Assembly (NCBI GenBank): GCA_017647795.1
Contig: JAGCJX010000029.1
Location: forward strand, 1-64,000
Origin: Bacteroidales bacterium
Lineage (GTDB): Bacteria > Bacteroidota > Bacteroidia > Bacteroidales > UBA932
Direction of reading: 5' to 3'
DNA: 64,000 nt
A model generated the notes under the pieces. It was not told the DNA's origin and did no database searches. It was given only the letters and a program-made list of their open reading frames with translations. Each line of letters begins with the position of its first letter. Position 1 is the stretch's first letter. Shown one piece after another: positions 25,267 through 34,633 of this stretch. Both the position numbers and the translations under genes were made by a program.

Positions 25267-27570
25267 TTATTTCCACAAAGTAAAACGCAGACCGGCGTAC
25301 ACCTTGATACCCATGAGCGGTCCCCAGATTACGCTGGAGTTGAAGTCCGCACCGTAGGGGTTGGCGGCATCAATGATCGGGTTCTTTTGTTTGTAGTTGG
25401 TCAGGTTTTCTGCACCCACGTACACGTCCACAGAGCTGAATTTGCGGGTGATTTGGGCGAAGAGCATCGGATAAACGGGCGAATAAGCCGACTCACCCGC
25501 CTTCACAGCGAAGTCCGGCAAACGGGACGGACCGTTGATTTGTGCTGTAAAGTCGAAGGTCCAGATGTTCATCCGGGTAGCGTATTGCAAGTTCAACACT
25601 CCTTTGTAACGGCTCACCAACGGGCGTTCCACCAGACCGCGGTCACGCAAGGTCACTTTGGAGTCGGTGTAACGGAAGGTTGCCAAAATGTTGAAACGTT
25701 CGATCGGATAGATGGAGAAGTCCACTTGGTAGGTGTTGGTGTACGAACGGGGGTTCACCAGGTCACTCAAGTTATAAATCCAGGTTTCACCGGATTGCCA
25801 TTCTTGATCCACGATGACTTGTTCCACAAACTGGCTGCGGAAGTAATCGAAACTGATGTAGGCACTTTCGTCATAGCCCCAAGGCAGGTAACCGGTCAAG
25901 TTACCGCCGTAGGTCCACGCATCTTCGATGCCCAGGAACGAAGCATCGGTCTGCGGTTGAGCCGGAGCGCCAAAACGCACCAGACGACCGGTGGACATCA
26001 TTCCCAAGTTGTCCACAATGACGTTGGACGAACGGAAACCACGTCCCCCCGAAGCACGGAGGATCAACGCATCGGTAAAGGCATATTTCACGTTGGCACG
26101 CGGAGAGAACAACCAGCCGTGCAAGTTGTTGTAGTCCGCACTGAAGTCCACCACAGCGGTCAGTTTTTCTCCCAAGGAGTAGGTGTATTCACCGTACACA
26201 CCGATTTGGTTTTCTTCACGGCCGAGGTTGTATCGATGACCGCGGATGCTTGCTGAAACCACGTCGTCCAAGGTCTCGTCAAACAAATCGTATTGGTTGC
26301 GGATACCGAAGGTGAAACGGTGACTGTCGTTCGGAATGTCCTGGTACATGATGTTCAAGAACGCCGAGTTTTGGTTACCGAAATGGTGGCGGTTACCAAA
26401 TCGGGAGTCGAGTTTGTGGTAGGTGTAGTCCCCAACCACAGCGATGTTGCGGCTGTTTTCCGCATTCAACGGCACACCCACTTTGAAGAAACCACTCACC
26501 CCTTCGTTCACGATGTGTGAACCCCAAGGACGTGCTTCGGTCGGTTCTACCTGCGTATCCGGATCATAATCCATCATACCACCGATACGGTCATCCTTCA
26601 AAGCGCGGAAACCGAAACGGATCTGCATACCGCTCTCATCGTAGTACAACCAACGGTTGCCGATGTTGAATTGCAAGGTCTGGGGTTCGTCGCGGAAGCC
26701 GTCTTTGTTGGAGTCGTGGGACATCGGGTCGGTTGATACGTGGCCCATCATCACGGTGCTCCATTTTTCGTTCAATTGCAACGACGAAGCGATGTTGGCT
26801 TCGGTACGCAACATATCACTCAAGAAGAGGTTGATGAACAAAGGCTGTTCGGCCGTCGGTTTGCGGTGTTCCATGTTGATTTGTCCGGTAATTGCCTCAA
26901 CACCGTTGATCACAGACGAGGGTCCTTTGGCGATCTGGATACTTTCCAACCATTGGCCCGGGATGTACGACAAACCGAAAGGAGAGGCCAGACCACGCAT
27001 CACGGGACGGTTTTCATCCAACATCTGGGTGTAAATGCCGGAGAGACCCAACAAACGGATTTGTTTGGCACCGGTGATTGCATCGGAATAACCGACGGTC
27101 ACACTGGCTGAGTTTTCAAAACTTTCTGCCAAGTTGCAGCAGGCCATCTTACAAAGACCCGCCGCGGTAATCACCTCCGTTTTCACCGGAGTGATGCGGG
27201 AGAGGTAGTTGCCTTCTTGTTTGGAAACCACCACGGCTTCTGCCAATTCGTTGATACCGGTCAAGTGGAATTCCACGTAGGTCATGCCGGGTTGCACCAC
27301 AACGGTATCGCGGGTATAACCGATGGCCGTAGCGACCAAGGTAGCATCGTTTTCTTTGACATGCATGAATTCAAAAGCTCCGTTTTCGTCGCAATCCATG
27401 TAGGTTCCGGATTCCAACCAATAGACCGAAGCAAAGGGCACGGGTTCTTCCTTGCCGGAAAGGGTGGACGCAAAGACCACACCTTTCAATGATTGCACAC
27501 GTTGTCCAAACGCCGGTACAACCATCACCAAGCCCATCAGGGCCAGCAAAATGCGAGTATGTAATTTCAT
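25267..27570 (-). CDS. TonB-dependent outer-membrane receptor (metal-linked)
   Basis: This 767-residue protein has a signal peptide (1-22), a carboxypeptidase-like regulatory domain (about 25-110), a plug domain (about 115-235, with the LLGLSGIYTQMLDE...PGQWLESIQIAKGP pattern) and a 22-strand-type barrel ending in a terminal Trp-Lys. No SusD partner is present, which argues against a polysaccharide system. The downstream HMA protein and upstream Cys/His-rich protein suggest uptake of copper or another transition metal. The ligand itself is inferred from context. Confidence 0.88.
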   Translation of the reverse strand: MKLHTRILLALMGLVMVVPAFGQRVQSLKGVVFASTLSGKEEPVPFASVYWLESGTYMDCDENGAFEFMHVKENDATLVATAIGYTRDTVVVQPGMTYVEFHLTGINELAEAVVVSKQEGNYLSRITPVKTEVITAAGLCKMACCNLAESFENSASVTVGYSDAITGAKQIRLLGLSGIYTQMLDENRPVMRGLASPFGLSYIPGQWLESIQIAKGPSSVINGVEAITGQINMEHRKPTAEQPLFINLFLSDMLRTEANIASSLQLNEKWSTVMMGHVSTDPMSHDSNKDGFRDEPQTLQFNIGNRWLYYDESGMQIRFGFRALKDDRIGGMMDYDPDTQVEPTEARPWGSHIVNEGVSGFFKVGVPLNAENSRNIAVVGDYTYHKLDSRFGNRHHFGNQNSAFLNIMYQDIPNDSHRFTFGIRNQYDLFDETLDDVVSASIRGHRYNLGREENQIGVYGEYTYSLGEKLTAVVDFSADYNNLHGWLFSPRANVKYAFTDALILRASGGRGFRSSNVIVDNLGMMSTGRLVRFGAPAQPQTDASFLGIEDAWTYGGNLTGYLPWGYDESAYISFDYFRSQFVEQVIVDQEWQSGETWIYNLSDLVNPRSYTNTYQVDFSIYPIERFNILATFRYTDSKVTLRDRGLVERPLVSRYKGVLNLQYATRMNIWTFDFTAQINGPSRLPDFAVKAGESAYSPVYPMLFAQITRKFSSVDVYVGAENLTNYKQKNPIIDAANPYGADFNSSVIWGPLMGIKVYAGLRFTLWK

Positions 27571-27651
27571 AAATGGGTAATTTTCAGGTTTTTATTTACA
27601 ATAACGATTCATCTTTCTGTTTCAGGTCGCAGAGACCCGGGAACAAAAAGA

Positions 27652-28080
27652 CTACAAACGCCATTGTCCGGACCGGGCCTGCACCCGATCCCCGCTCACA
27701 ATGAGCCCGTCCGATGGAGAGAAGTCTGACGGCAGTGAAAGGGAATGTTCCCACACCGGCAACGCCAGTTCTTGCGGACAAAGATGGATTCCAAAAGATA
27801 AGAAGTGGTTCCAGACCGGAACATCTTCACCCCGTTGAGCGAGGCAATCCGGCAGAAACTGATAGACTTCTGTGTGGCAGCAACCGGAGGCCTCAACGCC
27901 GTACTCAGCGGACGTTTGTTGTGCTTCGTGCACGTGGCCACAGTCTTCGGTTTCTTCCAACAACAAAGCAATGCGGGTCTGTCCCTGGCAGCAGGTATGG
28001 CGGCTGAAGCCGATGCCGGTCACGACATAGACAAGCAGCAAGAGGCTGACAAACAAGACAGAACTGACGCGTTGCAACAT
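27652..28080 (-). CDS. HYC_CC_PP-like Cys/His-rich protein
   Basis: This 142-residue protein has one N-terminal hydrophobic segment (signal or anchor), then a metal-ligand-like set: SRHTCC, EDCGHVH, and GCCH followed by FLPD. This matches the HYC_CC_PP-type small proteins of Bacteroidota that accompany TonB receptors and HMA proteins. The ATG at 28080 (MLQRVSS) is chosen over an upstream extension that runs into the sppA promoter. It is probably the first gene of the metal-handling unit; a direct role in metal binding is inference. Confidence 0.7.
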   Translation of the reverse strand: MLQRVSSVLFVSLLLLVYVVTGIGFSRHTCCQGQTRIALLLEETEDCGHVHEAQQTSAEYGVEASGCCHTEVYQFLPDCLAQRGEDVPVWNHFLSFGIHLCPQELALPVWEHSLSLPSDFSPSDGLIVSGDRVQARSGQWRL

Positions 28081-28119
28081 TTTCTCTAAATTTAGGGAGC
28101 AAAGAAAAGAAAAACATTC

Positions 28120-28127
28120 TATATTTG
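28120..28127 (+). promoter_or_regulatory. -7 box for sppA
   Basis: TATATTTG matches TAnnTTTG and lies 43 bases before the sppA ATG. I see no TTTG at -33. Confidence 0.5.
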
Positions 28128-28170
28128 CAAATAGCATAAAACTAGTAACGTTATAGCAATTACCTGCTCT

Positions 28171-29913
28171 ATGAAATTTCTCAAAACTTTTCTGGCTTCC
28201 CTCACCGGAACCATCGCCGCTATGTTTGTGGCATTTCTCCTTTTGTTTGTGGTTGTAGGATCTCTCCTCAGCTTGGGTTCTAGTGAACCGGTCGTTCCGG
28301 AGAAGGCCGTTCTGACCATTGATTTGTCATCGGGTCTTTCCGAACAATCCTCTGAAGACATTCAAGGCTTGCTCACCGGTCAAGGTGTCGCCCAAACCCT
28401 CGGCCTCTACAAAGCCATCCGCGCCATTGACATGGCAGCTACCGACCCGGCCATCCCGTACATCTACCTCAAATGTGACAATCACGTGATGAGTCTGACC
28501 CAAATGGAGGAAGTCCGCAATGCCTTGACCCGCTTCCGTCAATCCGGAAAGCCCATCTTGGCGTATGCTGACAACTACAGCCAAGGTTCGTTGTACCTGG
28601 CTACCGTAGCAGACAAGATTTACACCGCACCCCTCAGTTCTCCTACCATCCTCGGTTTGAGTTCCCAAATCCTCTTCTTGAAAGATATGTTGGACAAACT
28701 CGGTGTGGACATCCAACTCATCCGTCACGGAAAATACAAATCCGCTGGGGAACAATTCATCGCTTCTGACATCAGCGACGCAAACCGCGAACAACAAGAA
28801 GCTTACTTGAAAGGTATGTGGAACACCATCGCTGGCCCCATCTGCGAAAGCCGTAACTTGGATGTGAACGAATTCAACCGCATGATCAACAATATGGAAC
28901 TCAACACAGCTGAAGATTTGATCCGTGTCAACTTGATCGACGCTGTTGTGACCCGCGAAGAATTGAAAGAAAAACTTGAAACCCTCTACGAAGTGGCGGA
29001 AGACGAAGAAGTGGAATACGTTGATTTGACAACCTACGCTAACGCCAAAGTTGTCGATGACTTCACCGCTACGGACAAGATTGCCATCCTTTACGCAGAT
29101 GGTCAAATTAACGGAGCTGATGGCGAAGGCATCACCACCAACCCGATGGTAGAAGAAATCCGCAAGATCCGCGAAGACGACGACATCAAAGCCGTTGTAT
29201 TGCGCGTGAACTCTCCTGGTGGAAATGCGCAAACCGCAGAAATCATCCGCAAAGAATTGCGTCTGTTGGCTGAAGAAAAACCGATGATTGCTTCTTACGG
29301 TGACTACGCAGCTTCCGGTGGATACTGGATCTCAGCAGAAGTTGAAACCATCTTCACCAACGCCACTACCCTCACCGGTTCCATCGGTGTATTCAGCATG
29401 ATTCCGAGCGTGGGCAATGCTGTTCGCAAACACACCCACATCAACCCCGTCAGCATCAATACCCACAAACACAGTGATATGGGCTTGATGCGCAAGTTGG
29501 ACCACCAAGAACGCGCAAACTTCCAAAAGAGCGTGGATGACATTTACAACAACTTCATCCAAATCGTGGCGGACGGCCGTGGTATGACTACCGAAGCCGT
29601 AGATAAGATTGCTCAAGGCCGCGTATGGTGTGGTCAAGACGCGATCGGCATCAACTTGGCTGACAAAATCGGTGGTTTGAAAGAAGCTGTAGAATACGCC
29701 GCAATCGTAGCGAAACTCGAGGCTTACCGCACCGTTGAATTCCCGAAAGAAAAATCCGGTATAGAAAAATTGATGGACACTTTTGCTAACACCTCCGCTG
29801 CTTTGGACGTGCTCAGCGATCCCCAACAATTGACCGAACGCTTGCTGGAAGAAGCCAACGCTCGCACCGTTCAAGCCCGCTTGCCGTACGTGATTTTGCA
29901 CACCAACTTGTAG
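28171..29913 (+). CDS. sppA: Signal peptide peptidase A, long form
   Basis: This 580-residue inner-membrane protease degrades cleaved signal peptides. A membrane anchor occupies about 10-32. It has the two tandem S49 domains of the long (67K) form: the general-base Lys is in ATVADKIYTAP (K149) of the first domain and the nucleophile Ser in YAASGGYWIS (S382) of the second. The gene is monocistronic, with a -7 box upstream and a strong terminator after the stop. Confidence 0.93.
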   Translation: MKFLKTFLASLTGTIAAMFVAFLLLFVVVGSLLSLGSSEPVVPEKAVLTIDLSSGLSEQSSEDIQGLLTGQGVAQTLGLYKAIRAIDMAATDPAIPYIYLKCDNHVMSLTQMEEVRNALTRFRQSGKPILAYADNYSQGSLYLATVADKIYTAPLSSPTILGLSSQILFLKDMLDKLGVDIQLIRHGKYKSAGEQFIASDISDANREQQEAYLKGMWNTIAGPICESRNLDVNEFNRMINNMELNTAEDLIRVNLIDAVVTREELKEKLETLYEVAEDEEVEYVDLTTYANAKVVDDFTATDKIAILYADGQINGADGEGITTNPMVEEIRKIREDDDIKAVVLRVNSPGGNAQTAEIIRKELRLLAEEKPMIASYGDYAASGGYWISAEVETIFTNATTLTGSIGVFSMIPSVGNAVRKHTHINPVSINTHKHSDMGLMRKLDHQERANFQKSVDDIYNNFIQIVADGRGMTTEAVDKIAQGRVWCGQDAIGINLADKIGGLKEAVEYAAIVAKLEAYRTVEFPKEKSGIEKLMDTFANTSAALDVLSDPQQLTERLLEEANARTVQARLPYVILHTNL

Positions 29914-29943
29914 GAACCACCCTCCTGCAAGCTCGCATAAAGA

Positions 29944-29978
29944 AGGGACCCGATTTTACGTCAGGTCCCTATTTTTTT
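29944..29978 (+). terminator. Terminator after sppA
   Basis: A 7-bp perfect stem (29944-29950 with 29964-29970) with a 13-base loop is followed by an A and seven T. It lies 30 bases after the sppA stop and just before the convergent maeB end. Confidence 0.82.
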
Positions 29979-29998
29979 GGTATAGCTGCTCAGTTCCT

Positions 29999-32296
29999 TT
30001 ACAAACGGCACACGCCATCTTGCATGGCGACAGCGGCATCGATGGAGGCAATGGTCGCGAGGTTGAAGATTTCGCGGACGGGAGCTTCCACCGAAATAAA
30101 ATGCACCGGCTTGTTCAATCCCATCTGGATCGGACCGATGGCTTCTCCGTAGCCCATGTTCAAGATGGTCTCGTAGGTGGCTGTTGCGGCGTCCAGCGAA
30201 GGGAAGATCAAGGTATTTACCTCTTTGCCCAGCAACTTGTTGAAAGGATAGGTCCGGTCACGTTTGTCTTTGTTCAAGGCGATGTCCACCTGCATTTCTC
30301 CGTCCATACAGAGGTCCGGGTAACGTTGGTGCAATTCGGCCACGGCATCGGCCACCATCGACGGCGGGGTGCATCCTTCGCCCTTCACCGAGCCGAAGTT
30401 GCTGTACGAAAGCATGGCGATGACGGGATCAAAGGAATAGTATTCAACAGCCCCCTTGGTCAGGCGGGTGATGTCGATGAGGGTGTCCTTGTCGATGCGT
30501 TTGTTGATGGTGGTATCTGCCAGGAACATCACTCCGCGTTTCGTATCCACGATGTGGAGGGTAGCGAAGGTATTGAAGCCCGGACGAATGCCGATGACAT
30601 CTTTGGCAATGTTCGGAATGGTGTCGTTATTATAATAGGTACCGGCAATGAAGGCATCAGCGTCTCCGGTTTCGACCATCATGCAGCCAAACCAGTTGCG
30701 GCTGTACATCTTTTCGTAGGCATCGCGGTAAGCATACCCCTTGCGGCCGTTCTTTTCAACAAGCAACTGGGCATAACGTTCGCGACGCTCGCGTTCGGCA
30801 TGTTCGCGGGGATTGACAATCTCAAGCCCTTCCAACGAAAGTCCGAGTTGCTCGGCACGGGTGCGGATGGTGTCTGCATTGCCCAGGAGAATCGGATGAC
30901 ACACGCCTTCGTTGTGAGCAAGGACGGCTGCTTGGAGGATGTTGTCGGTATTGGCTTCCCCAAAAACAACGCGCATCGGGTGGCATCGGGCCACTTCCAC
31001 AAAACGACGGATGAGTTTGTTGTCGTAGCCCATCATCGTCTTCAAACGGATGTCGTAGGCCTCCCAGTCCGAGATCGGCTTGCGGGCAATACCGGATTCC
31101 ATGGCTGCCTTGGCTACGGCCGGTGCCACAGCGGAGAGCAAACGGGGATCCAAGGGCTTCGGAAGGATGTAATCCGGACCGAACCTAAGTTCGTCCAAGC
31201 CGTAAGCAGCATTTACCACCGTCGGCACGGGTTCTTTCGCCAGGTCGGCAATCGCTTTGACTGCGGCAAGTTTCATGGTTTCGTTGATGGCCGTAGCACG
31301 TACGTCCAAGGCTCCTCTAAAAATATAGGGAAAACCCAGCACGTTGTTGATCTGGTTGGGATAATCCGAACGGCCGGTTGCAAAAATCAAGTCTGGACGC
31401 GAGGTGCGTGCCAATTCGTAAGCGATCTCCGGATCCGGATTGGCCAAGGCAAACACGATGGGACGATCGGCCATTGAGCGCAACATTTCCGGCGTCAGCA
31501 CGTCCTTGACCGACAAGCCCAAAAAGACATCCGCATCCACCAAGGCTTCGGCCAGGGTGTTGACCGGCCGGTCGGTTGCAAACTCCCGCTTCTGTGCATT
31601 CAAATCGTTCCGACGGTTCGAAATCACTCCCTTGCTGTCGCACATCACGATGTGTTCCGGCTTCACGCCCAGCTCCACGTACAACTTGGTACAAGCCACA
31701 GCGGCAGCCCCGGCACCGTTCACCACCACGCGCACTTTGTCGATCTTTTTGCCTTGCAATTCCAACGCGTTCAGCAAGCCTGCTCCTGAGATGATGGCCG
31801 TTCCGTGCTGGTCGTCGTGCATCACCGGGATGTCACAAACTTCCTTGAGTCGACGTTCGATCTCAAAACATTCGGGGGCCTTGATGTCTTCCAGATTGAT
31901 TCCCCCAAAGGTCGGGGCAATGGCTTTGACAATTTGGACAAATTTATCGGGGTCGGTCTCGTCCACCTCAATGTCGTAGCAGTCCAGGCCCGCAAAAATT
32001 TTGAAAAGGAGGGATTTTCCTTCCATCACCGGCTTCCCTGCCTGAGCTCCGATGTTGCCCAAACCCAGGACCGCCGTCCCGTTGGAGATTACAGCCACCA
32101 AATTACCCTTATTCGTGTATTCGTAAGCATCCTCCGGCTGCTGCTCAATCTCCAGACAAGGATAAGCCACACCGGGCGAGTAAGCCAACGAAAGGTCGTG
32201 TTGGGTCGAATAGGGTTTGGTCGGCAGGGTCTCGATCTTCCCCGGCTTGTCCAACCGGTGATAATCGAGGGCCATCTTCTTATTTATTTTTGTCAT
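29999..32296 (-). CDS. maeB: NADP-dependent malic enzyme with phosphotransacetylase-like domain
   Basis: This 765-residue enzyme decarboxylates malate to pyruvate with NADP+ reduction. The N-terminal half (about 1-430) contains the active-site region YSPGVAYPC, GNLVAVISNGTAVLGLGNIG and the dinucleotide-binding NGAGAAAVACTKLY. The C-terminal half (about 435-765) is a phosphate-acetyltransferase-like domain, typical of MaeB, that is thought to bind acetyl-CoA as a regulator. The start MTKINKK at 32296 fits the length of relatives. A TAACTTTG -7 box lies upstream. Confidence 0.93.
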   Translation of the reverse strand: MTKINKKMALDYHRLDKPGKIETLPTKPYSTQHDLSLAYSPGVAYPCLEIEQQPEDAYEYTNKGNLVAVISNGTAVLGLGNIGAQAGKPVMEGKSLLFKIFAGLDCYDIEVDETDPDKFVQIVKAIAPTFGGINLEDIKAPECFEIERRLKEVCDIPVMHDDQHGTAIISGAGLLNALELQGKKIDKVRVVVNGAGAAAVACTKLYVELGVKPEHIVMCDSKGVISNRRNDLNAQKREFATDRPVNTLAEALVDADVFLGLSVKDVLTPEMLRSMADRPIVFALANPDPEIAYELARTSRPDLIFATGRSDYPNQINNVLGFPYIFRGALDVRATAINETMKLAAVKAIADLAKEPVPTVVNAAYGLDELRFGPDYILPKPLDPRLLSAVAPAVAKAAMESGIARKPISDWEAYDIRLKTMMGYDNKLIRRFVEVARCHPMRVVFGEANTDNILQAAVLAHNEGVCHPILLGNADTIRTRAEQLGLSLEGLEIVNPREHAERERRERYAQLLVEKNGRKGYAYRDAYEKMYSRNWFGCMMVETGDADAFIAGTYYNNDTIPNIAKDVIGIRPGFNTFATLHIVDTKRGVMFLADTTINKRIDKDTLIDITRLTKGAVEYYSFDPVIAMLSYSNFGSVKGEGCTPPSMVADAVAELHQRYPDLCMDGEMQVDIALNKDKRDRTYPFNKLLGKEVNTLIFPSLDAATATYETILNMGYGEAIGPIQMGLNKPVHFISVEAPVREIFNLATIASIDAAVAMQDGVCRL

Positions 32297-32381
32297 AATC
32301 GTATTTATTTTTCTGGTCTTAACAGGTCGTCTCACCACAATTATTAGACCATTTCTTTACTTTTTTTATCAATTTTTATAC

Positions 32382-32389
32382 AAAGTTAC
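32382..32389 (-). promoter_or_regulatory. -7 box for maeB
   Basis: TAACTTTG on the minus strand fits the consensus, 86 bases before the maeB start, implying a leader of about 75 bases. No clear -33 box. Confidence 0.45.
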
Positions 32390-32431
32390 GAATTTCCTCG
32401 ATATTGCGGACGATTTTATCCCCATTCGGAC

Positions 32432-32439
32432 TATATTTG
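32432..32439 (+). promoter_or_regulatory. -7 box for the BACON lipoprotein gene
   Basis: TATATTTG fits TAnnTTTG, 26 bases before the ATG at 32466. A 13-bp direct repeat, GCATTGACTAAAA, occurs right after it (32441) and again inside the first codons (32472). Confidence 0.5.
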
Positions 32440-32465
32440 CGCATTGACTAAAATTTTTCACGTAT

Positions 32466-34529
32466 ATGTTTGCATTGACTAAAAAAGTTTGGCCCTTGTT
32501 TTTGGCCCTCGGACTCGGCTTGGCTCTGACCAGTTGTGAAGACAAAGAAACACCCAAACCAGAGCCGGAACCGGATCCGATTGAAACCCCGACCCTCACC
32601 CTCAACAAAACCGAAGTATTGGCCCCGAAAGGTGGCGGATCCTTCTCTGTAGAAGTAACCGTTACCAACGCGATTGAAGGCCAAAGCATCGAAGTAACCA
32701 CCCCGCAAGTGGAATGGATTACCGATGTGGACACCAGCATTGAAAACATCATCCAGTTCGCTGTTGTAGAGAACAAAGAAACGGAAGTACGTGAAGCCTC
32801 CTTTACCATTTCCTACACCGATGCCGAACCCGTTTCTTTCGTCGTGAAACAAGAAGCAGGTGACCCGATTGCCTTTGTCTACGAGAACTTGGAAACCGGT
32901 CTGAACGAATTCGTCGTGGACATCATTCCCGCGGACAAAACAACCCCGTATATCTTCTTCACAGCAGACCTTGCTTACATCCAAGAATTCGGTCTGGATG
33001 ACGATGATGCCTTGTTTGAAGACGACATGGTCTATTTCGAACAAATGGCTCCCACATACGGCATGACCTTGGCTGAATTGTTGCAAGCCATCGCCCATAC
33101 CGGCGATCAACGAGGCGGCACCTCCGGTCTTTCTCCCCAGACCGACTACGTAGGTTACGCTTACCACATTGATATCGAAAACCAAGAACGCTTGTCGGAC
33201 ATCATCCGTTTGAACGTAACCACCGAAAAATTACCTTTGACCGAAGTAGACTTTGACGTCACGATCGATGTACGCGGTCCGAACGCAACAGCTCATGTAA
33301 CACCTGTTGACTACGACGGCTACTACAACTGGATTGCCATCGATGCTGCCAAATACGAAGAAGCATTGGGAGATGAGGACATGGGTGAGTACATCATCCG
33401 CAGCTGGGCAACCACCGTCGATACCTATTTGTACTACGGATACAGTGTGGAATTTCTCCTCTCACAATGCAAACAAGGGGTTCAAAGCATTGACATGATT
33501 GACATGGACCCGCTCACCGACTATGTCTTCGGTGTGTTCGCTGTCAGCGAAGAAACGGCTTATCCTTGTTCCGAACCCTTGACCATACCCTTTACCACGG
33601 AAGATATTCCGGAATCTGACCTGGTCGTTGAAATCAACATCAAAGAAGTCCAATCAAGAAGCTGTGTTGTTGACTTCATCGCCAGCAACGACACCGATCC
33701 GTACTTCGGATCCGTTCTGCTCAAAGAATACTACGAATCATTCGGAGCCACGGACGAAGAACGCCTGGCCTTCATCGCTGAAAACTACTACGTCCCCACC
33801 AGCACGGGTACACGTATGGATCAACACTTTGAAGAATTGGCACCGGAAACCGAATACGTAGCCTTGGCCTTCGGTTTCATCGGAGATACCGTCAACACCC
33901 CATTGTACAAAGAAGAATTCTGCACCTCAGCCGAAGTAAAAGGAAAATGCGTTCTCACATGGGACATCAATGGTTATTATGATGCCTCTGCGATAGCCGC
34001 TTTGGATGAAAACTTCGCTGCATACGCTGAGTCAGGTGCTGCAATCCTCGCGTCGGATGTCATGATTGAACCCGATTCCGAAGTATACTACTACAATATT
34101 TTCCACGGTCAAAACGAAGAAAAAACTGAAGCCGAATGGATTGAATCCCTGATCAGCCAAGGCAAAGCTCCAAGAAAACCGCAAGCCTTTCTCTTGGATT
34201 ACGATATTCCATTGACCTTCGCAGGCTTTGCTGTAGATGAAGAAGGAAACTATGGTCCATTGTATCTGGAACACTTTGTGCTGACCCGCGACAATGTGGG
34301 TGATCCGCAAGATTTCTTGGAATGGTACTACAATGCATTTCCTTCCAACAGCCAGATGGCCATGCCTAAAGAGACACATGAACTTGCACCCTATACCGGT
34401 GGACTTACCCTGAAAGAACAACCCGTCGTACGCGAACAATCGGTTTCGCAATCCGGCCGCATGGTGTACTGTCCGGTTGAAAAACTGAATCATGCCCAAT
34501 CTCAACGCAAAGTCCAAGTAAATTTCTAA
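32466..34529 (+). CDS. Large lipoprotein with BACON domain and repeated FN3-like units
   Basis: This 687-residue protein has a lipoprotein signal with Cys in LTSCED (about 24), a Pro/Glu-rich spacer, and a BACON-type Ig domain (about 40-131: LTLNKTEVLAPKGGG... ending VVKQEAGD). About four degenerate repeats of 110-135 residues follow, each closing with a P-x-T-x-Y-V-x-A/G strand such as LSPQTDYVGYAY, MDPLTDYVFGVFA and LAPETEYVALAF. BACON domains occur on surface glycan-binding proteins. No enzyme motif is seen and no SusC/D or glycosidase gene shares its strand, so the ligand is unknown. Surface exposure is likely but not certain. Confidence 0.75.
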   Translation: MFALTKKVWPLFLALGLGLALTSCEDKETPKPEPEPDPIETPTLTLNKTEVLAPKGGGSFSVEVTVTNAIEGQSIEVTTPQVEWITDVDTSIENIIQFAVVENKETEVREASFTISYTDAEPVSFVVKQEAGDPIAFVYENLETGLNEFVVDIIPADKTTPYIFFTADLAYIQEFGLDDDDALFEDDMVYFEQMAPTYGMTLAELLQAIAHTGDQRGGTSGLSPQTDYVGYAYHIDIENQERLSDIIRLNVTTEKLPLTEVDFDVTIDVRGPNATAHVTPVDYDGYYNWIAIDAAKYEEALGDEDMGEYIIRSWATTVDTYLYYGYSVEFLLSQCKQGVQSIDMIDMDPLTDYVFGVFAVSEETAYPCSEPLTIPFTTEDIPESDLVVEINIKEVQSRSCVVDFIASNDTDPYFGSVLLKEYYESFGATDEERLAFIAENYYVPTSTGTRMDQHFEELAPETEYVALAFGFIGDTVNTPLYKEEFCTSAEVKGKCVLTWDINGYYDASAIAALDENFAAYAESGAAILASDVMIEPDSEVYYYNIFHGQNEEKTEAEWIESLISQGKAPRKPQAFLLDYDIPLTFAGFAVDEEGNYGPLYLEHFVLTRDNVGDPQDFLEWYYNAFPSNSQMAMPKETHELAPYTGGLTLKEQPVVREQSVSQSGRMVYCPVEKLNHAQSQRKVQVNF

Positions 34530-34554
34530 CGGACCAGCCATCGGCTGATCCGAC

Positions 34555-34592
34555 AAAAAAAGAGGATGACCCGCGGGTCATCCTCTTTTTTG
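34555..34592. terminator. Bidirectional terminator between convergent operons
   Basis: A perfect 13-bp inverted repeat with no unpaired spacer bases (34561-34573 with 34574-34586) is flanked by a run of A on the left and T on the right. It can terminate both the lipoprotein gene and the leftward glycosidase operon. Confidence 0.93.
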
Positions 34593-34633
34593 TATCTCGT
34601 CCGGTTCCATCGGAACAAATTGTCATCGAAGAG

